Part shown: positions 28,156 to 36,793 of the stretch, piece after piece
Layout: each line of letters opens with the position of its first letter
How positions within the stretch are numbered: position 1 is the stretch's first letter
Assembly: GCA_019931185.1 (NCBI GenBank)
Contig: JAINDK010000054.1
Coordinates: forward strand, 17,519 to 81,518
Source: Bryobacter sp. CoA8 C33
Lineage (GTDB): Bacteria > Acidobacteriota > Terriglobia > Bryobacterales > Bryobacteraceae
DNA length: 64,000 nucleotides
Direction of reading: 5' to 3'
Notes under the pieces: model-generated
What the model was told of the DNA's origin: nothing
The model's database searches: none
The model's input: the letters and a program-made list of their open reading frames with translations, nothing else
Position numbers and translations under genes: made by a program

Positions 28156-29103
28156 ATGTTGTCACGCGTAGCTGACAGTTTGTATTGGATGGCCCGCTAT
28201 CTCGAGAGAGCCGAGCAAACCACGCGTCTGCTCGACGCCAACATTCAGCTCATGCTCGAGCAAAAACCCGATGCCGTTCAGCGCCAACTCTCCCGCATTC
28301 ACCTCAGCCTCGGCGCCCCTTTTCGCATCGAAGGATCCTTAAGCGTACCCGCCCTCGAACACGCTCTTATCTTCGACGCCAAAGTACACTCTTCGATCAT
28401 CAGCTGTGTCATGGCGGCGCGGGAGAATGCCCGGCAAGTACGCGAGCAGATCTCGAGCGAAATGTGGAGTGAGTTGAACGGCCTTTATCACTTCGTCAAG
28501 CGCTATGAAGCCGAGGATCTCGAACAGCAGTTGCCGCTCGAGTTCCTTACCGAGGTGCGGCGCAATATCAGCTTGTTCAAGGGGGAAACCGACGCCACCA
28601 TGTCGCACGGGGAGGAATGGTGGTTTCTGCAAATCGGCCGCCATATCGAACGCGCGGTCAACACCTCCACCATGCTCAAGGTGCATGCCGCCGAACTGTC
28701 GGGCGAAGCCGATATCGAACATCTCGAATTGCTCGCCCTCCTCCGTAGTTGCAACGCTTTTGAAGCCTATCTGAAGCGCTACACGGCTGAGTTCTCCGCC
28801 GAATTGATCGTCGAATTCCTCCTGCTCAATCCGCAGCACCCCCATTCGATCCTGTTCAGCGTGCGCCGCCTCGCCGATTCTCTCGCTGCTCTGCCCGACG
28901 TGTCCTCCCGCGGCCAGCGCAGCCGCGTCGAGCGCCTCGCCGGACGCCTCGTGGCGACCCTCAGCTACTCGAGCGTCGAGGAATTGATGAGCGGTGGCTT
29001 GCACTCCGCTCTCGAAAACGTGATCCGCCAGTGCGCCCAGTTGCATGCCGGCATTCATCAGGCCTATATCGATTATCCCATCGAAGCGTCCCTGCCTGCC
29101 TAA
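28156..29103 (+). CDS. Alpha-E domain protein (DUF403)
   Basis: A 315-residue all-helical protein of the alpha-E family, which accompanies the circularly permuted ATP-grasp gene. The N-terminus MLSRVADSLYWMARYLERAEQT is diagnostic. Later helices include VMAARENARQVREQISSEMW, LQIGRHIERAVNTSTML and LLNPQHPHSILFSVRRL. The ATG at 28156 is chosen because GAGGAA lies just upstream and the family starts at MLSR; an in-frame ATG at 28135 overlaps the previous gene. Its stop overlaps the next gene's start (TAATG). Confidence 0.95.
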   Translation: MLSRVADSLYWMARYLERAEQTTRLLDANIQLMLEQKPDAVQRQLSRIHLSLGAPFRIEGSLSVPALEHALIFDAKVHSSIISCVMAARENARQVREQISSEMWSELNGLYHFVKRYEAEDLEQQLPLEFLTEVRRNISLFKGETDATMSHGEEWWFLQIGRHIERAVNTSTMLKVHAAELSGEADIEHLELLALLRSCNAFEAYLKRYTAEFSAELIVEFLLLNPQHPHSILFSVRRLADSLAALPDVSSRGQRSRVERLAGRLVATLSYSSVEELMSGGLHSALENVIRQCAQLHAGIHQAYIDYPIEASLPA

Positions 29104-30074
29104 TGCTTTACTCCATCCAGCACCAAACCCGTTTCCGCTATGACTCCCCCGTCAGCGAGAGCATCATGGAACTGCACATGCAGCCCCGCACCGAAGGCCG
29201 CCAGCGTTGCCTCAATTTCTTTGTCAAGGTCAATCCCAAGGCGCGCGTGCTCCAATACCGCGATCATCTCGGCAATCATGTGCATCATTTCAGCGTGGCC
29301 GCCAAGCATACCCAGCTCTTGATCACCACCGAGGCCACCGTCGAGGTGACACCCGCCGATGCCTTGCCCGGTTTTCTACCCCTGAGCGCCTGGGATGAAT
29401 TGGACTGCATTCTCGAGCGCGAGGATCACTGGGAGTTCCTCATGCCGAGCGACTACGCTCAGCCCTCCCCCTTGCTTCAGGAACTAGCTCTCCAACTCGA
29501 CCTGCGCCGCCGCGAAGATCCTCTCTCGCTGCTGATCGAGATCAATCGCGGCCTCTACGAACGCTTCGATTACGCCACCCGCCATACCCACGTCCATTCC
29601 CCCATCGACCATGCCCTGTCCGGCCGCAGAGGCGTCTGCCAGGATTTCGCTCACATCTTCATCGCCCTGCTGCGGCAATTGCGCATTCCCGCCCGTTACG
29701 TGAGTGGCTACCTTTATCACAACCGCCAGAACCCTGACCGCTCCGCCGACGGCTCCTCTCATGCCTGGGTTGAAGCCATGCTGCCCGGTCTTGGTTGGAT
29801 TGGTTTCGACCCCACCAACAACCTTCTCGCCGGGGAGCGCCATATCCGCACCGCCATCGGCCGCGATTACTCCGACGTGCCGCCGACCCAAGGCATCTTC
29901 CGCGGTGGCGCCAGTAGCGAACTCGACGTCCTCGTCCGCGTCAAGCCAACCGGGGCGCCGGAAGCCGAAGACCCCGCCCGCGAGTTGCTTTTTAACTCCA
30001 ATCCTCTCGTTTTCGGGGAGCGCATCACGCCGCTCGAGGATCAGCACCACCAGCAGCAACAACAGCAGCAATAG
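29103..30074 (+). CDS. Transglutaminase-like cysteine peptidase-fold protein with poly-Gln tail
   Basis: A 323-residue protein: an N-terminal beta domain (YSIQHQTRFRYDSPVSES) and a transglutaminase core with the catalytic triad visible in GRRGVCQDFAHIF (Cys), SSHAWVEAMLPGLGWIGFDPTNN (His and Asp). It completes the ATP-grasp/alpha-E/transglutaminase triad and starts inside the previous stop codon (TAATG). The last 11 residues are DQHH followed by seven Gln, encoded by a CAG/CAA/CAC repeat at 30043-30072. The tail is unusual for the family and prone to length change. The role may be amide-bond hydrolysis or transfer on the product of the partner ATP-grasp. Confidence 0.94.
   Translation: MLYSIQHQTRFRYDSPVSESIMELHMQPRTEGRQRCLNFFVKVNPKARVLQYRDHLGNHVHHFSVAAKHTQLLITTEATVEVTPADALPGFLPLSAWDELDCILEREDHWEFLMPSDYAQPSPLLQELALQLDLRRREDPLSLLIEINRGLYERFDYATRHTHVHSPIDHALSGRRGVCQDFAHIFIALLRQLRIPARYVSGYLYHNRQNPDRSADGSSHAWVEAMLPGLGWIGFDPTNNLLAGERHIRTAIGRDYSDVPPTQGIFRGGASSELDVLVRVKPTGAPEAEDPARELLFNSNPLVFGERITPLEDQHHQQQQQQQ
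30043..30072 (+). repeat. CAG/CAA/CAC trinucleotide repeat
   Basis: Ten consecutive CAG, CAC or CAA codons at the 3' end of the transglutaminase-like gene, encoding a Gln/His-rich tail. A likely site of replication slippage. Confidence 0.8.
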
Positions 30075-30077
30075 CTT

Positions 30078-31187
30078 TCAGGGGCGGTTGGTCAGCACCA
30101 CCAGATTCTGAGTGGCCCCGCCGATACAGGCCAGGTCCTTGCGACCGTCCTGGTTGAAGTCCGCACTCACGCAGGAACTTGTGGCAATCGGTCCGTCGAG
30201 TATCGTCGTCGTCTTCCACTCGCGCCGCCCCCGGTCATAGCGCGCATAGCGCAACGTCACTTGCCCCTTGCGCGAGCCATAGACGATCTCCTCGGCTCCA
30301 TCTCCATCGAGATCGGCCGCCAGCACCGTGTGCCCTTCGCTCAAGCCCGCCTCCAGCACTTCGCGTTTCCAACTCTTGCCCTGCTGGGTGTAGATCACAA
30401 ACTCATGCCCATGCCAGGGTTCAATCGCCCCGAGAAACTTCTTCTTGCCGGTCCGCGCCACGGCGACATCGCTTGAACCGGACTTCGGCCAAGGCTGCGC
30501 GTTGCCCGCGTGCAAGAGCCGCCGCCGGTACTTGCCGTTCTTGCCGGCCGTCAACAAAGCGATGCCGTTGAAGCTGGCCGTCAGCAGATCGGTTCTTCCG
30601 TCGCCGTTAAAGTCATCCGTGTTCAGCCCGTGCATCACCCCGGAGTCCTCCTCGTTCAATACACGGCGCTGGGCATCCGGCCCGCAATAAGCCACCAGCG
30701 GAATCGCCCCCCGGTACTCCGGCGGACTCGTTTGCGCATTGGCCAGCGGTGCATTGATGAAGCATCCTCCCGCCACCTTCAAACGGTGTGAAGTCGGCAA
30801 GGCGTCGATATCCCGCCGTGTCCAGGCTTGGCGTGGATCCTCACCCGAGCGCAGCAGGGAGACAATACCCTTCGAGCGCCCCGGTGCGCTCGAGAATTCA
30901 TGCGCTAGCAGCAGTTCCATTTTGCCGTCCCCATCAAGGTCGAGCGCTGCTACATTGATTGGCTGATTGAGTCCGCTCAGCAGCGTGTGCCGCCGCCACA
31001 CCGTCCCGCCCGCACCAGGGTTCTCAAACCAGTCGAGCCGGTCCATCGCCTGCGCCAGTCCGATCAGGTCGAGCCGGCCATCCCGGTTCAGATCCACGGC
31101 CAATACCTGGTAGCCCCCCTTGAGATCGGAGGCCAGAGTGCGCGGCTCAAAATGCTGGGCCAAAAGAAGCAGAACAAGCGAGGTCAT
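30078..31187 (-). CDS. Exported FG-GAP/VCBS repeat protein
   Basis: A 369-residue protein with a signal peptide and several calcium-binding-like repeats of the FG-GAP/VCBS type: VDLNRDGRLDLIGLA, LDLDGDGKMELLLA, DDFNGDGRTDLLTA, ADLDGDGAEEIVYG and ADFNQDGRKDLACIG. These form a seven-bladed propeller in relatives. No catalytic motif is seen. It converges on the transglutaminase gene with only 3 bases between stops and diverges from the biotin carboxylase gene. Function unknown, probably extracytoplasmic binding. Confidence 0.85.
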   Translation of the reverse strand: MTSLVLLLLAQHFEPRTLASDLKGGYQVLAVDLNRDGRLDLIGLAQAMDRLDWFENPGAGGTVWRRHTLLSGLNQPINVAALDLDGDGKMELLLAHEFSSAPGRSKGIVSLLRSGEDPRQAWTRRDIDALPTSHRLKVAGGCFINAPLANAQTSPPEYRGAIPLVAYCGPDAQRRVLNEEDSGVMHGLNTDDFNGDGRTDLLTASFNGIALLTAGKNGKYRRRLLHAGNAQPWPKSGSSDVAVARTGKKKFLGAIEPWHGHEFVIYTQQGKSWKREVLEAGLSEGHTVLAADLDGDGAEEIVYGSRKGQVTLRYARYDRGRREWKTTTILDGPIATSSCVSADFNQDGRKDLACIGGATQNLVVLTNRP

Positions 31188-31251
31188 TGGCCTACCAGAC
31201 TAACTCAGAATGGCCGGCGGTTCGAGCCGTTCCCCTGCTACATTAAGAGAC

Positions 31252-32733
31252 GTGTTCCGCAAAGTCTTAGTCGCCAATCGCGGAGAGATCGCCGTGCGCG
31301 TCATCCGCGCCTTGCGGGAAATGGGCATTGCCAGCGTCGCCGTTTACAGTGATGTCGACCGCGCGGCCCTGCATGTTCGAATGGCCGACGAGGCCGTCGG
31401 CATTGGCGGCGCCGCCTCGACCGACAGCTACCTGCGCGGTGACAGGATCCTCGCTGCCGCCCGCCGGACAGGCGCCGAAGCCATCCATCCCGGCTACGGC
31501 TTCCTCAGCGAGAATGCTGAGTTTGCCGCCCTGTGCGAGTCCGAGGGCATTGTCTTTGTCGGCCCCAGCTCGAGCGCCATCGCAAAACTCGGCTCGAAGA
31601 CCTCGGCGCGAAAACTCGCCAAGGCCGCCGGCACTCCGATTCCTCCCGGTACCGAACAGGGCTTGAAAAGCGCCGAAGAAGCCCGTGCCGTGGCCCGCGA
31701 AATCGGCTTCCCCGTTATTCTCAAGGCCGAGGCCGGTGGTGGCGGCAAGGGCATGCGCCGCGTGGAGCGCGAGCAGGACATCGAGGCCGCTCTGCGTGAT
31801 GCTTCGAGTGAAGCCGAACGCAGCTTCCGCAACCCCGCCGTCTACATCGAAAAATTCATCGTTCGCCCGCGCCATATCGAAATCCAGGTGCTCGGCGACC
31901 AGTACGGCAATATGATCTATCTCGGTGAGCGCGAATGCTCATTGCAGCGCCGCCACCAGAAGGTCATCGAAGAAGCCCCCAGCCCCTTTGTGGAACGCCA
32001 TCCGGGCCTGCGCCAGCGCATGGGCGAAGCGGCTGTCGCCGCTGCCCTCGCCGCCGGTTATTCCAATGCCGGTACCGTCGAATTCATGGTCGACGACAGT
32101 GGTAACTTCTACTTCCTCGAGATGAATACGCGCCTCCAGGTCGAGCATCCTGTCACTGAAATGGTGACCGGCATCGACCTCGTCCATTGGCAGTTGCGTA
32201 TCGCTGCCGGAGAAAGGCTCACCCTCACCCAACAAGACGTTTCCCTGCGTGGCTGGGCCATGGAATGCCGCCTTTATGCCGAAGACCCCGACAATGGCTA
32301 TATGCCAAGCCCAGGGGAGATTAGCACGCTGGCGCTGCCCTCCGGCCCCGGCATCCGCCTCGATAGCGGCGTCTATCCCGGCTGGTGCGTGCCGATGGAC
32401 TACGATCCTCTCCTGATCAAGCTGGCTGCCTGGGCGGGCACGCGCCAGGAGGTGGTCTCCCGCCTGATCCGCGCCCTCGAGGAGACCTACATCGGCGGCA
32501 TCCGCACGAACGTTGAGTTTTTCCTTGATGTGCTTGCCGACGCTGCCTTTCAGGCCGGCGACTTGCATACGGGCTTTCTCGAGGAGTGGTTCGCGCGGCG
32601 CATTCCGTATTCGTGGCCGGAAGCGGATTTGGAACTCGCCCGCGAGGCGGCAAAGCTCACCGCCCAAACCCGCGCCGCGAAACGCCCGGAGCTTCCCGCC
32701 AGAAGCCGTTGGAAGGAGATCCCGCTGCGATGA
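31252..32733 (+). CDS. accC: Biotin carboxylase subunit (acetyl-/propionyl-CoA carboxylase type)
   Basis: ATP-dependent carboxylation of protein-bound biotin. The 493-residue protein shows the biotin-carboxylase N-domain (FRKVLVANRGEIAVRVIRA; AIHPGYGFLSENAEFA), the ATP-grasp glycine loop AEAGGGGKGMRRV, ERECSLQRRHQKVIEEAPSP, the catalytic EMNTRLQVEHPVTEMVTGIDLV segment and the C-terminal domain (MECRLYAEDP). The GTG at 31252 (AAGAGA upstream) fits the family N-terminus. The stop overlaps the carrier-protein start (ATGA). No carboxyltransferase gene is adjacent, so the acyl-CoA substrate cannot be fixed; acetyl- or propionyl-CoA are likely. Confidence 0.95.
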   Translation: MFRKVLVANRGEIAVRVIRALREMGIASVAVYSDVDRAALHVRMADEAVGIGGAASTDSYLRGDRILAAARRTGAEAIHPGYGFLSENAEFAALCESEGIVFVGPSSSAIAKLGSKTSARKLAKAAGTPIPPGTEQGLKSAEEARAVAREIGFPVILKAEAGGGGKGMRRVEREQDIEAALRDASSEAERSFRNPAVYIEKFIVRPRHIEIQVLGDQYGNMIYLGERECSLQRRHQKVIEEAPSPFVERHPGLRQRMGEAAVAAALAAGYSNAGTVEFMVDDSGNFYFLEMNTRLQVEHPVTEMVTGIDLVHWQLRIAAGERLTLTQQDVSLRGWAMECRLYAEDPDNGYMPSPGEISTLALPSGPGIRLDSGVYPGWCVPMDYDPLLIKLAAWAGTRQEVVSRLIRALEETYIGGIRTNVEFFLDVLADAAFQAGDLHTGFLEEWFARRIPYSWPEADLELAREAAKLTAQTRAAKRPELPARSRWKEIPLR

Positions 32734-33137
32734 AGCCCGTTCAAGCCGAACCCGGAGTTTGGAGTCTCACCCCCGGCAGCCGCCAGCGTGAGCTGCGCGT
32801 CGAGCCCGACGGTGAGCAATATCGCGTCACCCTGCGCGGCCGCTCCGTTCGCCTGCTCGTCGAAGACCCTCGCTCTTGGGCTGGCGCCGCCAAAGGCAAG
32901 GGCGCCTCCAGGGCCGCCAAGGTGGCCTCGCCCATGCCTGGCCGCGTTGTGCGTGTGCTCGTTGAGGTCGGTCACATCATCGAAGCCGGCCAGGGTGTTG
33001 TTGTCGTCGAGGCGATGAAAATGCAGAATGAGTTGAAGTCGCCGATTGCCGGCACCGTCACCCAGGTGCAGGTCTCCGAAGGCGCCAACGTCAATGGCAA
33101 GCAGGTTCTCGTCGTGGTGGAAGCCCATGCCGGTTGA
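32730..33137 (+). CDS. Biotin carboxyl carrier protein (biotin/lipoyl domain)
   Basis: A 135-residue biotin acceptor working with the upstream carboxylase. The C-terminal 75 residues form a biotinyl domain (ASPMPGRVVRVLVEVGHIIEAGQGVVVVEAMKMQNELKS written in pieces: SPMPGRVV, GQGVVVVEAMKMQNE), with the modified lysine in AMKM. The N-terminal 60 residues are a charged adapter resembling the BT-like region of propionyl-/methylcrotonyl-CoA carboxylase alpha chains, suggesting a split alpha subunit. Starts in the overlap ATGA with accC and overlaps the next gene by 11 bases. Confidence 0.92.
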   Translation: MKPVQAEPGVWSLTPGSRQRELRVEPDGEQYRVTLRGRSVRLLVEDPRSWAGAAKGKGASRAAKVASPMPGRVVRVLVEVGHIIEAGQGVVVVEAMKMQNELKSPIAGTVTQVQVSEGANVNGKQVLVVVEAHAG

Positions 33138-33855
33138 CAACTGCCCGCGCTGTGGCGGCAGCGGCTGGATCTTCCGCGTGGTGGAGGATCAGGAAGCCGT
33201 CGTCCGTTGCCGTTGCGATGAAGAGACCCGCGCCGAACGATTCGCGGCGCGCAGCGGCATCCCCCCGCTCTACGAAAACGCCTCAACCGAAAACTACCTG
33301 CTGCCCAAGGACAACCCCATTGCCCACCGCGCCCTGGCCAGCGTCATGCTCGCCGTGCGCACCTACGCCCGCGAATACCCCGCCGTCGAGAAGCCGGGAC
33401 TGCTCCTCATCGGGGAAACCGGCGTTGGTAAAACCCACCTTGCCGTGGCGGCCTTGAACGGTCTGATCCAGCGGGGCTTCGAGGGTGTCTTCTTCGATTA
33501 TCAGACTCTGCTCGACCGTATTCGCAGCGGCTACGACCGCTCCAGCGGCTCGATGGACAAGGAAGCCTACCGCCTCGCGCTCGACTGTGAAATCCTCTTG
33601 CTCGATGACCTTGGCGCGCACCGCGTCACCGATTGGGTCGAAGACACGGTCGCCTCGATCATCACGCACCGCTGCAATCACCGTAAACCGGTCATCGTCA
33701 CCACCAATCTGCCACCGCCCGGGCAGACCACCAATAGCGCCAAGGATTCTCTCAGCGACCGCATTGGAGCCCGCGCCTGGAGCCGTTTGAACGAGATGTG
33801 CAAGATCATTCCGATGCCGGCCGTCGAAGACTACCGCGTGCGCGGCCGCCGCTAA
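33127..33855 (+). CDS. DnaC/IstB-like AAA+ ATPase
   Basis: A 242-residue ATPase of the helicase-loader/IstB family. The N-terminus has a zinc-ribbon-like CPRCGGSGW...CRC (as in DnaI-type loaders). The ATPase core has Walker A LLLIGETGVGKTHLAVA, Walker B CEILLLDDLGAHRVTDW, sensor 1 KPVIVTTNLPPP and an arginine-finger-type SDRIGARAWSRL. It overlaps the biotin carrier gene by 11 bases, an odd but tight arrangement. No transposase is nearby, so a host helicase-loader-like role is more likely than an IS21 helper. It ends 3 bases before the convergent DinB stop region. Confidence 0.9.
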   Translation: MPVDNCPRCGGSGWIFRVVEDQEAVVRCRCDEETRAERFAARSGIPPLYENASTENYLLPKDNPIAHRALASVMLAVRTYAREYPAVEKPGLLLIGETGVGKTHLAVAALNGLIQRGFEGVFFDYQTLLDRIRSGYDRSSGSMDKEAYRLALDCEILLLDDLGAHRVTDWVEDTVASIITHRCNHRKPVIVTTNLPPPGQTTNSAKDSLSDRIGARAWSRLNEMCKIIPMPAVEDYRVRGRR

Positions 33856-34355
33856 GCCTCCATCGGTTCATCGGCGCTGCCGCCGTAAATCGACGGGCAC
33901 TTACCCCCCATGGCCCGCAGATAAGTCGACAACTGCCCGCGGTGATGCACCATGTGATTCGACATGAATTGCAGATAAAGCGCCAAAGGATGCTGGAAAA
34001 TGCCGTAAAAGTTGACCGGCGTGGCCCATTGCTCCGGGCTGAGCAGATTGAGTTTCGGCAGGCGTTCAGCGATCGCCTGGTCGTACCAGACAGCCATTTC
34101 CGTGCCGGTTGTGACTGTGGCCGGCTGCTCCGGCGGCGTCAACTCAAAAGTGAGGGCGGCGATGCAGTCGAGGAACCATGCATCCGTGGCGGCCAGATGC
34201 CAGGCGAGTTCGAGAGCCGTCTTCGACTTGGCGTCAGGACGGTAATCAAGTTTCTGGTTCGGGATCGCGGCGATGACCTTGCTCGTGACGGGAAACTCAT
34301 CGGCCAATCCACTCAGAAAGACGGCGGAAAGCGCTTTGCTGAAATCGGGTGTCAT
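33852..34355 (-). CDS. DinB-family protein
   Basis: A 167-residue four-helix-bundle protein of the DinB/YfiT superfamily, often metal- and thiol-dependent. The likely ligands are the histidines in LELAWHLAATDAWF and in MSNHMVHHRGQLSTYLRAMG, which match the family's HxxH-type pattern. ATG 34355 is preferred; an upstream GTG at 34373 would add six residues. It overlaps the convergent DnaC-like gene by 4 bases and diverges from the MFS-peptidase gene. Substrate unknown. Confidence 0.88.
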   Translation of the reverse strand: MTPDFSKALSAVFLSGLADEFPVTSKVIAAIPNQKLDYRPDAKSKTALELAWHLAATDAWFLDCIAALTFELTPPEQPATVTTGTEMAVWYDQAIAERLPKLNLLSPEQWATPVNFYGIFQHPLALYLQFMSNHMVHHRGQLSTYLRAMGGKCPSIYGGSADEPMEA

Positions 34356-34402
34356 GCAAGGCGAGTATGGCACAACTGAGGGAAATGCGTTGAAATAGGA
34401 GC

Positions 34403-36775
34403 TTGGATTTCGCTTCTCTGCGGGCTCTTCGGCATCGCAATTTTCGCCTGTATTTGGCAGGCCAACTATTTTCTCTTTCCGGATCCTGGATCCACAACAC
34501 CGCTCTCTGTTGGCTGGTTTACCGGCTCACACACTCGGAGTGGATGCTCGGGCTGGTGAGTTTATTCAATAACCTTCCCATGCTGCTGCTGGGTGTCTGG
34601 GGCGGTGTGGTGGCCGACTGCATTCCGCGGCGCCGGATCGTGCTGGTGACGCAAAGCGTGTTTCTTGTGCAGGCCGCTTTCCTGGCCTGGCTTGTGGCAA
34701 GCGGGCAGGTGCGGGTTTGGCATGTCTACGTTCTCGGGATACTCTTTGGGCTGGCCAATGCCTTTGACATCCCCGCCCGCCAGGCGATGCTACTCGATAT
34801 GTCGAGCGAGGAGGACCTGATCAGCGCCGTCAGTCTGAATTCGCTGACCTTCAATTTGGCGCGCATCGCCGGGCCGGCCCTGGGTGGCTTCACGATCGGG
34901 CTGTGGGGGGAAGCTTGGTGCTTTGCGCTGAATGCGCTGAGCTTCGGCGCGGTGCTGCTGGGCCTGCTTCGGATGCGTCTGCCGGTGGCGCCGCGGATGC
35001 AGCGGCCGGCACGCGAGGCGATTCGCGAGTTGATTGGTTTTCTCCGGGAAAGCCCCCTGGCGGCCCGGCTGCTGCTGTTATGCGCTTTGCTGAACGTCGG
35101 CTTCAGCGGCGTCTTTGTTCTGAATCCATTCTTCGCCGAGGACTTATTCCATCGCGGCCCGGCGGGTTTGGGCGCGCTGACGGCGGCGATGGGGATCGGC
35201 GCCGTCGTGGGAACCTATTTATTGGCGGCCCAGCGCAATCCGGCGGCCTTGCCCCGCGTCAGCATCCTCAGTGGTTTGTTGCTGGGCGCGGCGCTGCTTG
35301 TCTTTGCGGCCAGCCCCCGATTTGAGTTATCGCTGTTGGCCATGGCCTTGGCCGGAGGAGCCTTGATGAGACAGAACGCGGCGACGAATTCGACGCTGCA
35401 GCGGAGCGTGCCCCCGCGGTTGCGCGGGCGCGTAGTCGCCTTGTTTGGGACGACGGTGGTGGGCATGGCGCCGATTGGGGCCGCGCTGTTTGCCGCTCTC
35501 GCCCGGGTGAGTGGGGTGCGTTTGGCGGCGGCGGGCGCCGGCCTGCTGTGCGCCCTAACCGCCGCTCTGTTGAGCCGGCGGCTGCGTAGCGCCACCACGC
35601 TGGCGACGCTGTTGCTCACTTTCCAACCAGGTTGGGCGGCGAGTCAGGATTTGCTCAAGCAAGTTGATTTCTATCTGAAGGCCGTCTCGCGCATAACTGG
35701 CTTTCCGGTGTCCCGTCCCGTACCGGCCGCGCTGATGTCACGGGCGGAGCTTGACCGCTATCTGGCGGGCAAGATGCGCTCCGAGGTGGACACGAGCAAG
35801 ATTGAGAGCGAGGAAACGGTGCTGAAGATGTTCGGCTTCGCCCCGCCCGATTTTCGTCTGAAGCAGACCACGCTCGATCTGCTGGGTGAGCAGGCAGCGG
35901 CCTTCTACGACTTCAAGGCGAAGAAGCTGTTTGTCCTCGATCATGTTCAGGACGGCTTGGGGCCGGAGTTGCTCGTGCATGAATTAGGTCATGCCTTGGC
36001 TGACCAGCGCTTCGGGCTGGCGCGCTTTCTCAAGCGGGCCCCCGATGATGACGGGGCGCTGGCGCGCATGGCCGTCATGGAGGGCCAGGCGATGTGGCTG
36101 ATGGGCGAGCACGCCGCCGGTTTGGCTGGAACCAGCCTGCGCCAGTCGCCCGAGCTCGTCAAGCGCCTCATCGAGGCCGACGCCGCCGGGGATGATTCGC
36201 ACCCGGTGTTGAATTCGGTACCGCTCTACATGCGGGAAAGCCTGCTGTTTCCCTATGCGCAGGGGGTCCGCTTTCAGGCGGCGGTTTGCGCCCGGCATGA
36301 GGACTGCTTGAGCCGCGTCTTTCAATCCCCGCCGGTATCGAGCGCACAGGTGCTGCACCCGGAGCTGTACTTTGCCGGAGTCCAGCCCGAGACGGTGTCC
36401 CCGCCTGAGCGGCGGCGTGGATACCGGCGCCGGGTGAGCGGCAGCTTGGGCGAAATCGATCTCAGCATTCTGGTTCGCACCTTTCGCCTCGAGGCAGACG
36501 ATCTCATCGAGGCCTTTCGCGGGGGAGCTTACCGTCTCGATGAAAATCGGAAATCTCGTGACCCTCTGCTTGCCCATGCGTCCGTCTGGAATAATGAGGC
36601 AGCGGCCCAGCGGTGGATGGCAATATACTGCCAAGTGATGGAGGCCAAGTGGAAGCGCTTCGCAATCGAGAACCGCGGTCCGGATCGGATCGAGGGCTCT
36701 GGCGACCGGGGAGGCTTTGTGCTGCGCCGGCAGGGAAGAAGTGTTCTTGTGGAGGAGGGCCTTCCTTTACACTAA
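34403..36775 (+). CDS. MFS transporter fused to a HELGH metallopeptidase-like domain
   Basis: A 790-residue open frame. Residues 1-392 are a 12-TM MFS exporter of the MFS_3/enterobactin-exporter type (LRALRHRNFRLYLAGQLFSLSG; GVVADCIPRRRIVLV; ANAFDIPARQAMLLDMSSEEDLISAVSLNS). Residues about 393-413 look like a signal peptide or thirteenth TM (TTLATLLLTFQPGWAAS). Residues 415-790 form a soluble domain with a zinc-peptidase motif HELGHALADQRF (HELGH at 526-530) and a downstream VMEGQA with E560 as plausible third ligand. The extra segment would place the peptidase outside. The start codon is uncertain (TTG 34403 by family alignment; AGGAG is very close upstream). Confidence 0.8.
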   Translation: MDFASLRALRHRNFRLYLAGQLFSLSGSWIHNTALCWLVYRLTHSEWMLGLVSLFNNLPMLLLGVWGGVVADCIPRRRIVLVTQSVFLVQAAFLAWLVASGQVRVWHVYVLGILFGLANAFDIPARQAMLLDMSSEEDLISAVSLNSLTFNLARIAGPALGGFTIGLWGEAWCFALNALSFGAVLLGLLRMRLPVAPRMQRPAREAIRELIGFLRESPLAARLLLLCALLNVGFSGVFVLNPFFAEDLFHRGPAGLGALTAAMGIGAVVGTYLLAAQRNPAALPRVSILSGLLLGAALLVFAASPRFELSLLAMALAGGALMRQNAATNSTLQRSVPPRLRGRVVALFGTTVVGMAPIGAALFAALARVSGVRLAAAGAGLLCALTAALLSRRLRSATTLATLLLTFQPGWAASQDLLKQVDFYLKAVSRITGFPVSRPVPAALMSRAELDRYLAGKMRSEVDTSKIESEETVLKMFGFAPPDFRLKQTTLDLLGEQAAAFYDFKAKKLFVLDHVQDGLGPELLVHELGHALADQRFGLARFLKRAPDDDGALARMAVMEGQAMWLMGEHAAGLAGTSLRQSPELVKRLIEADAAGDDSHPVLNSVPLYMRESLLFPYAQGVRFQAAVCARHEDCLSRVFQSPPVSSAQVLHPELYFAGVQPETVSPPERRRGYRRRVSGSLGEIDLSILVRTFRLEADDLIEAFRGGAYRLDENRKSRDPLLAHASVWNNEAAAQRWMAIYCQVMEAKWKRFAIENRGPDRIEGSGDRGGFVLRRQGRSVLVEEGLPLH

Positions 36776-36793
36776 GGGGAAGAGAGGTTTGAG

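Noticed and set aside
33127..33855. IS21-type istB of an insertion sequence
   Set aside because: No istA-like transposase or terminal repeats flank it, and it overlaps a biotin carrier gene.
33841..34440. Replication origin at the strand-composition change
   Set aside because: I looked for DnaA-box-like TTATCCACA clusters and an AT-rich unwinding region and saw neither; dnaA is not in the window. An inversion edge is at least as likely.
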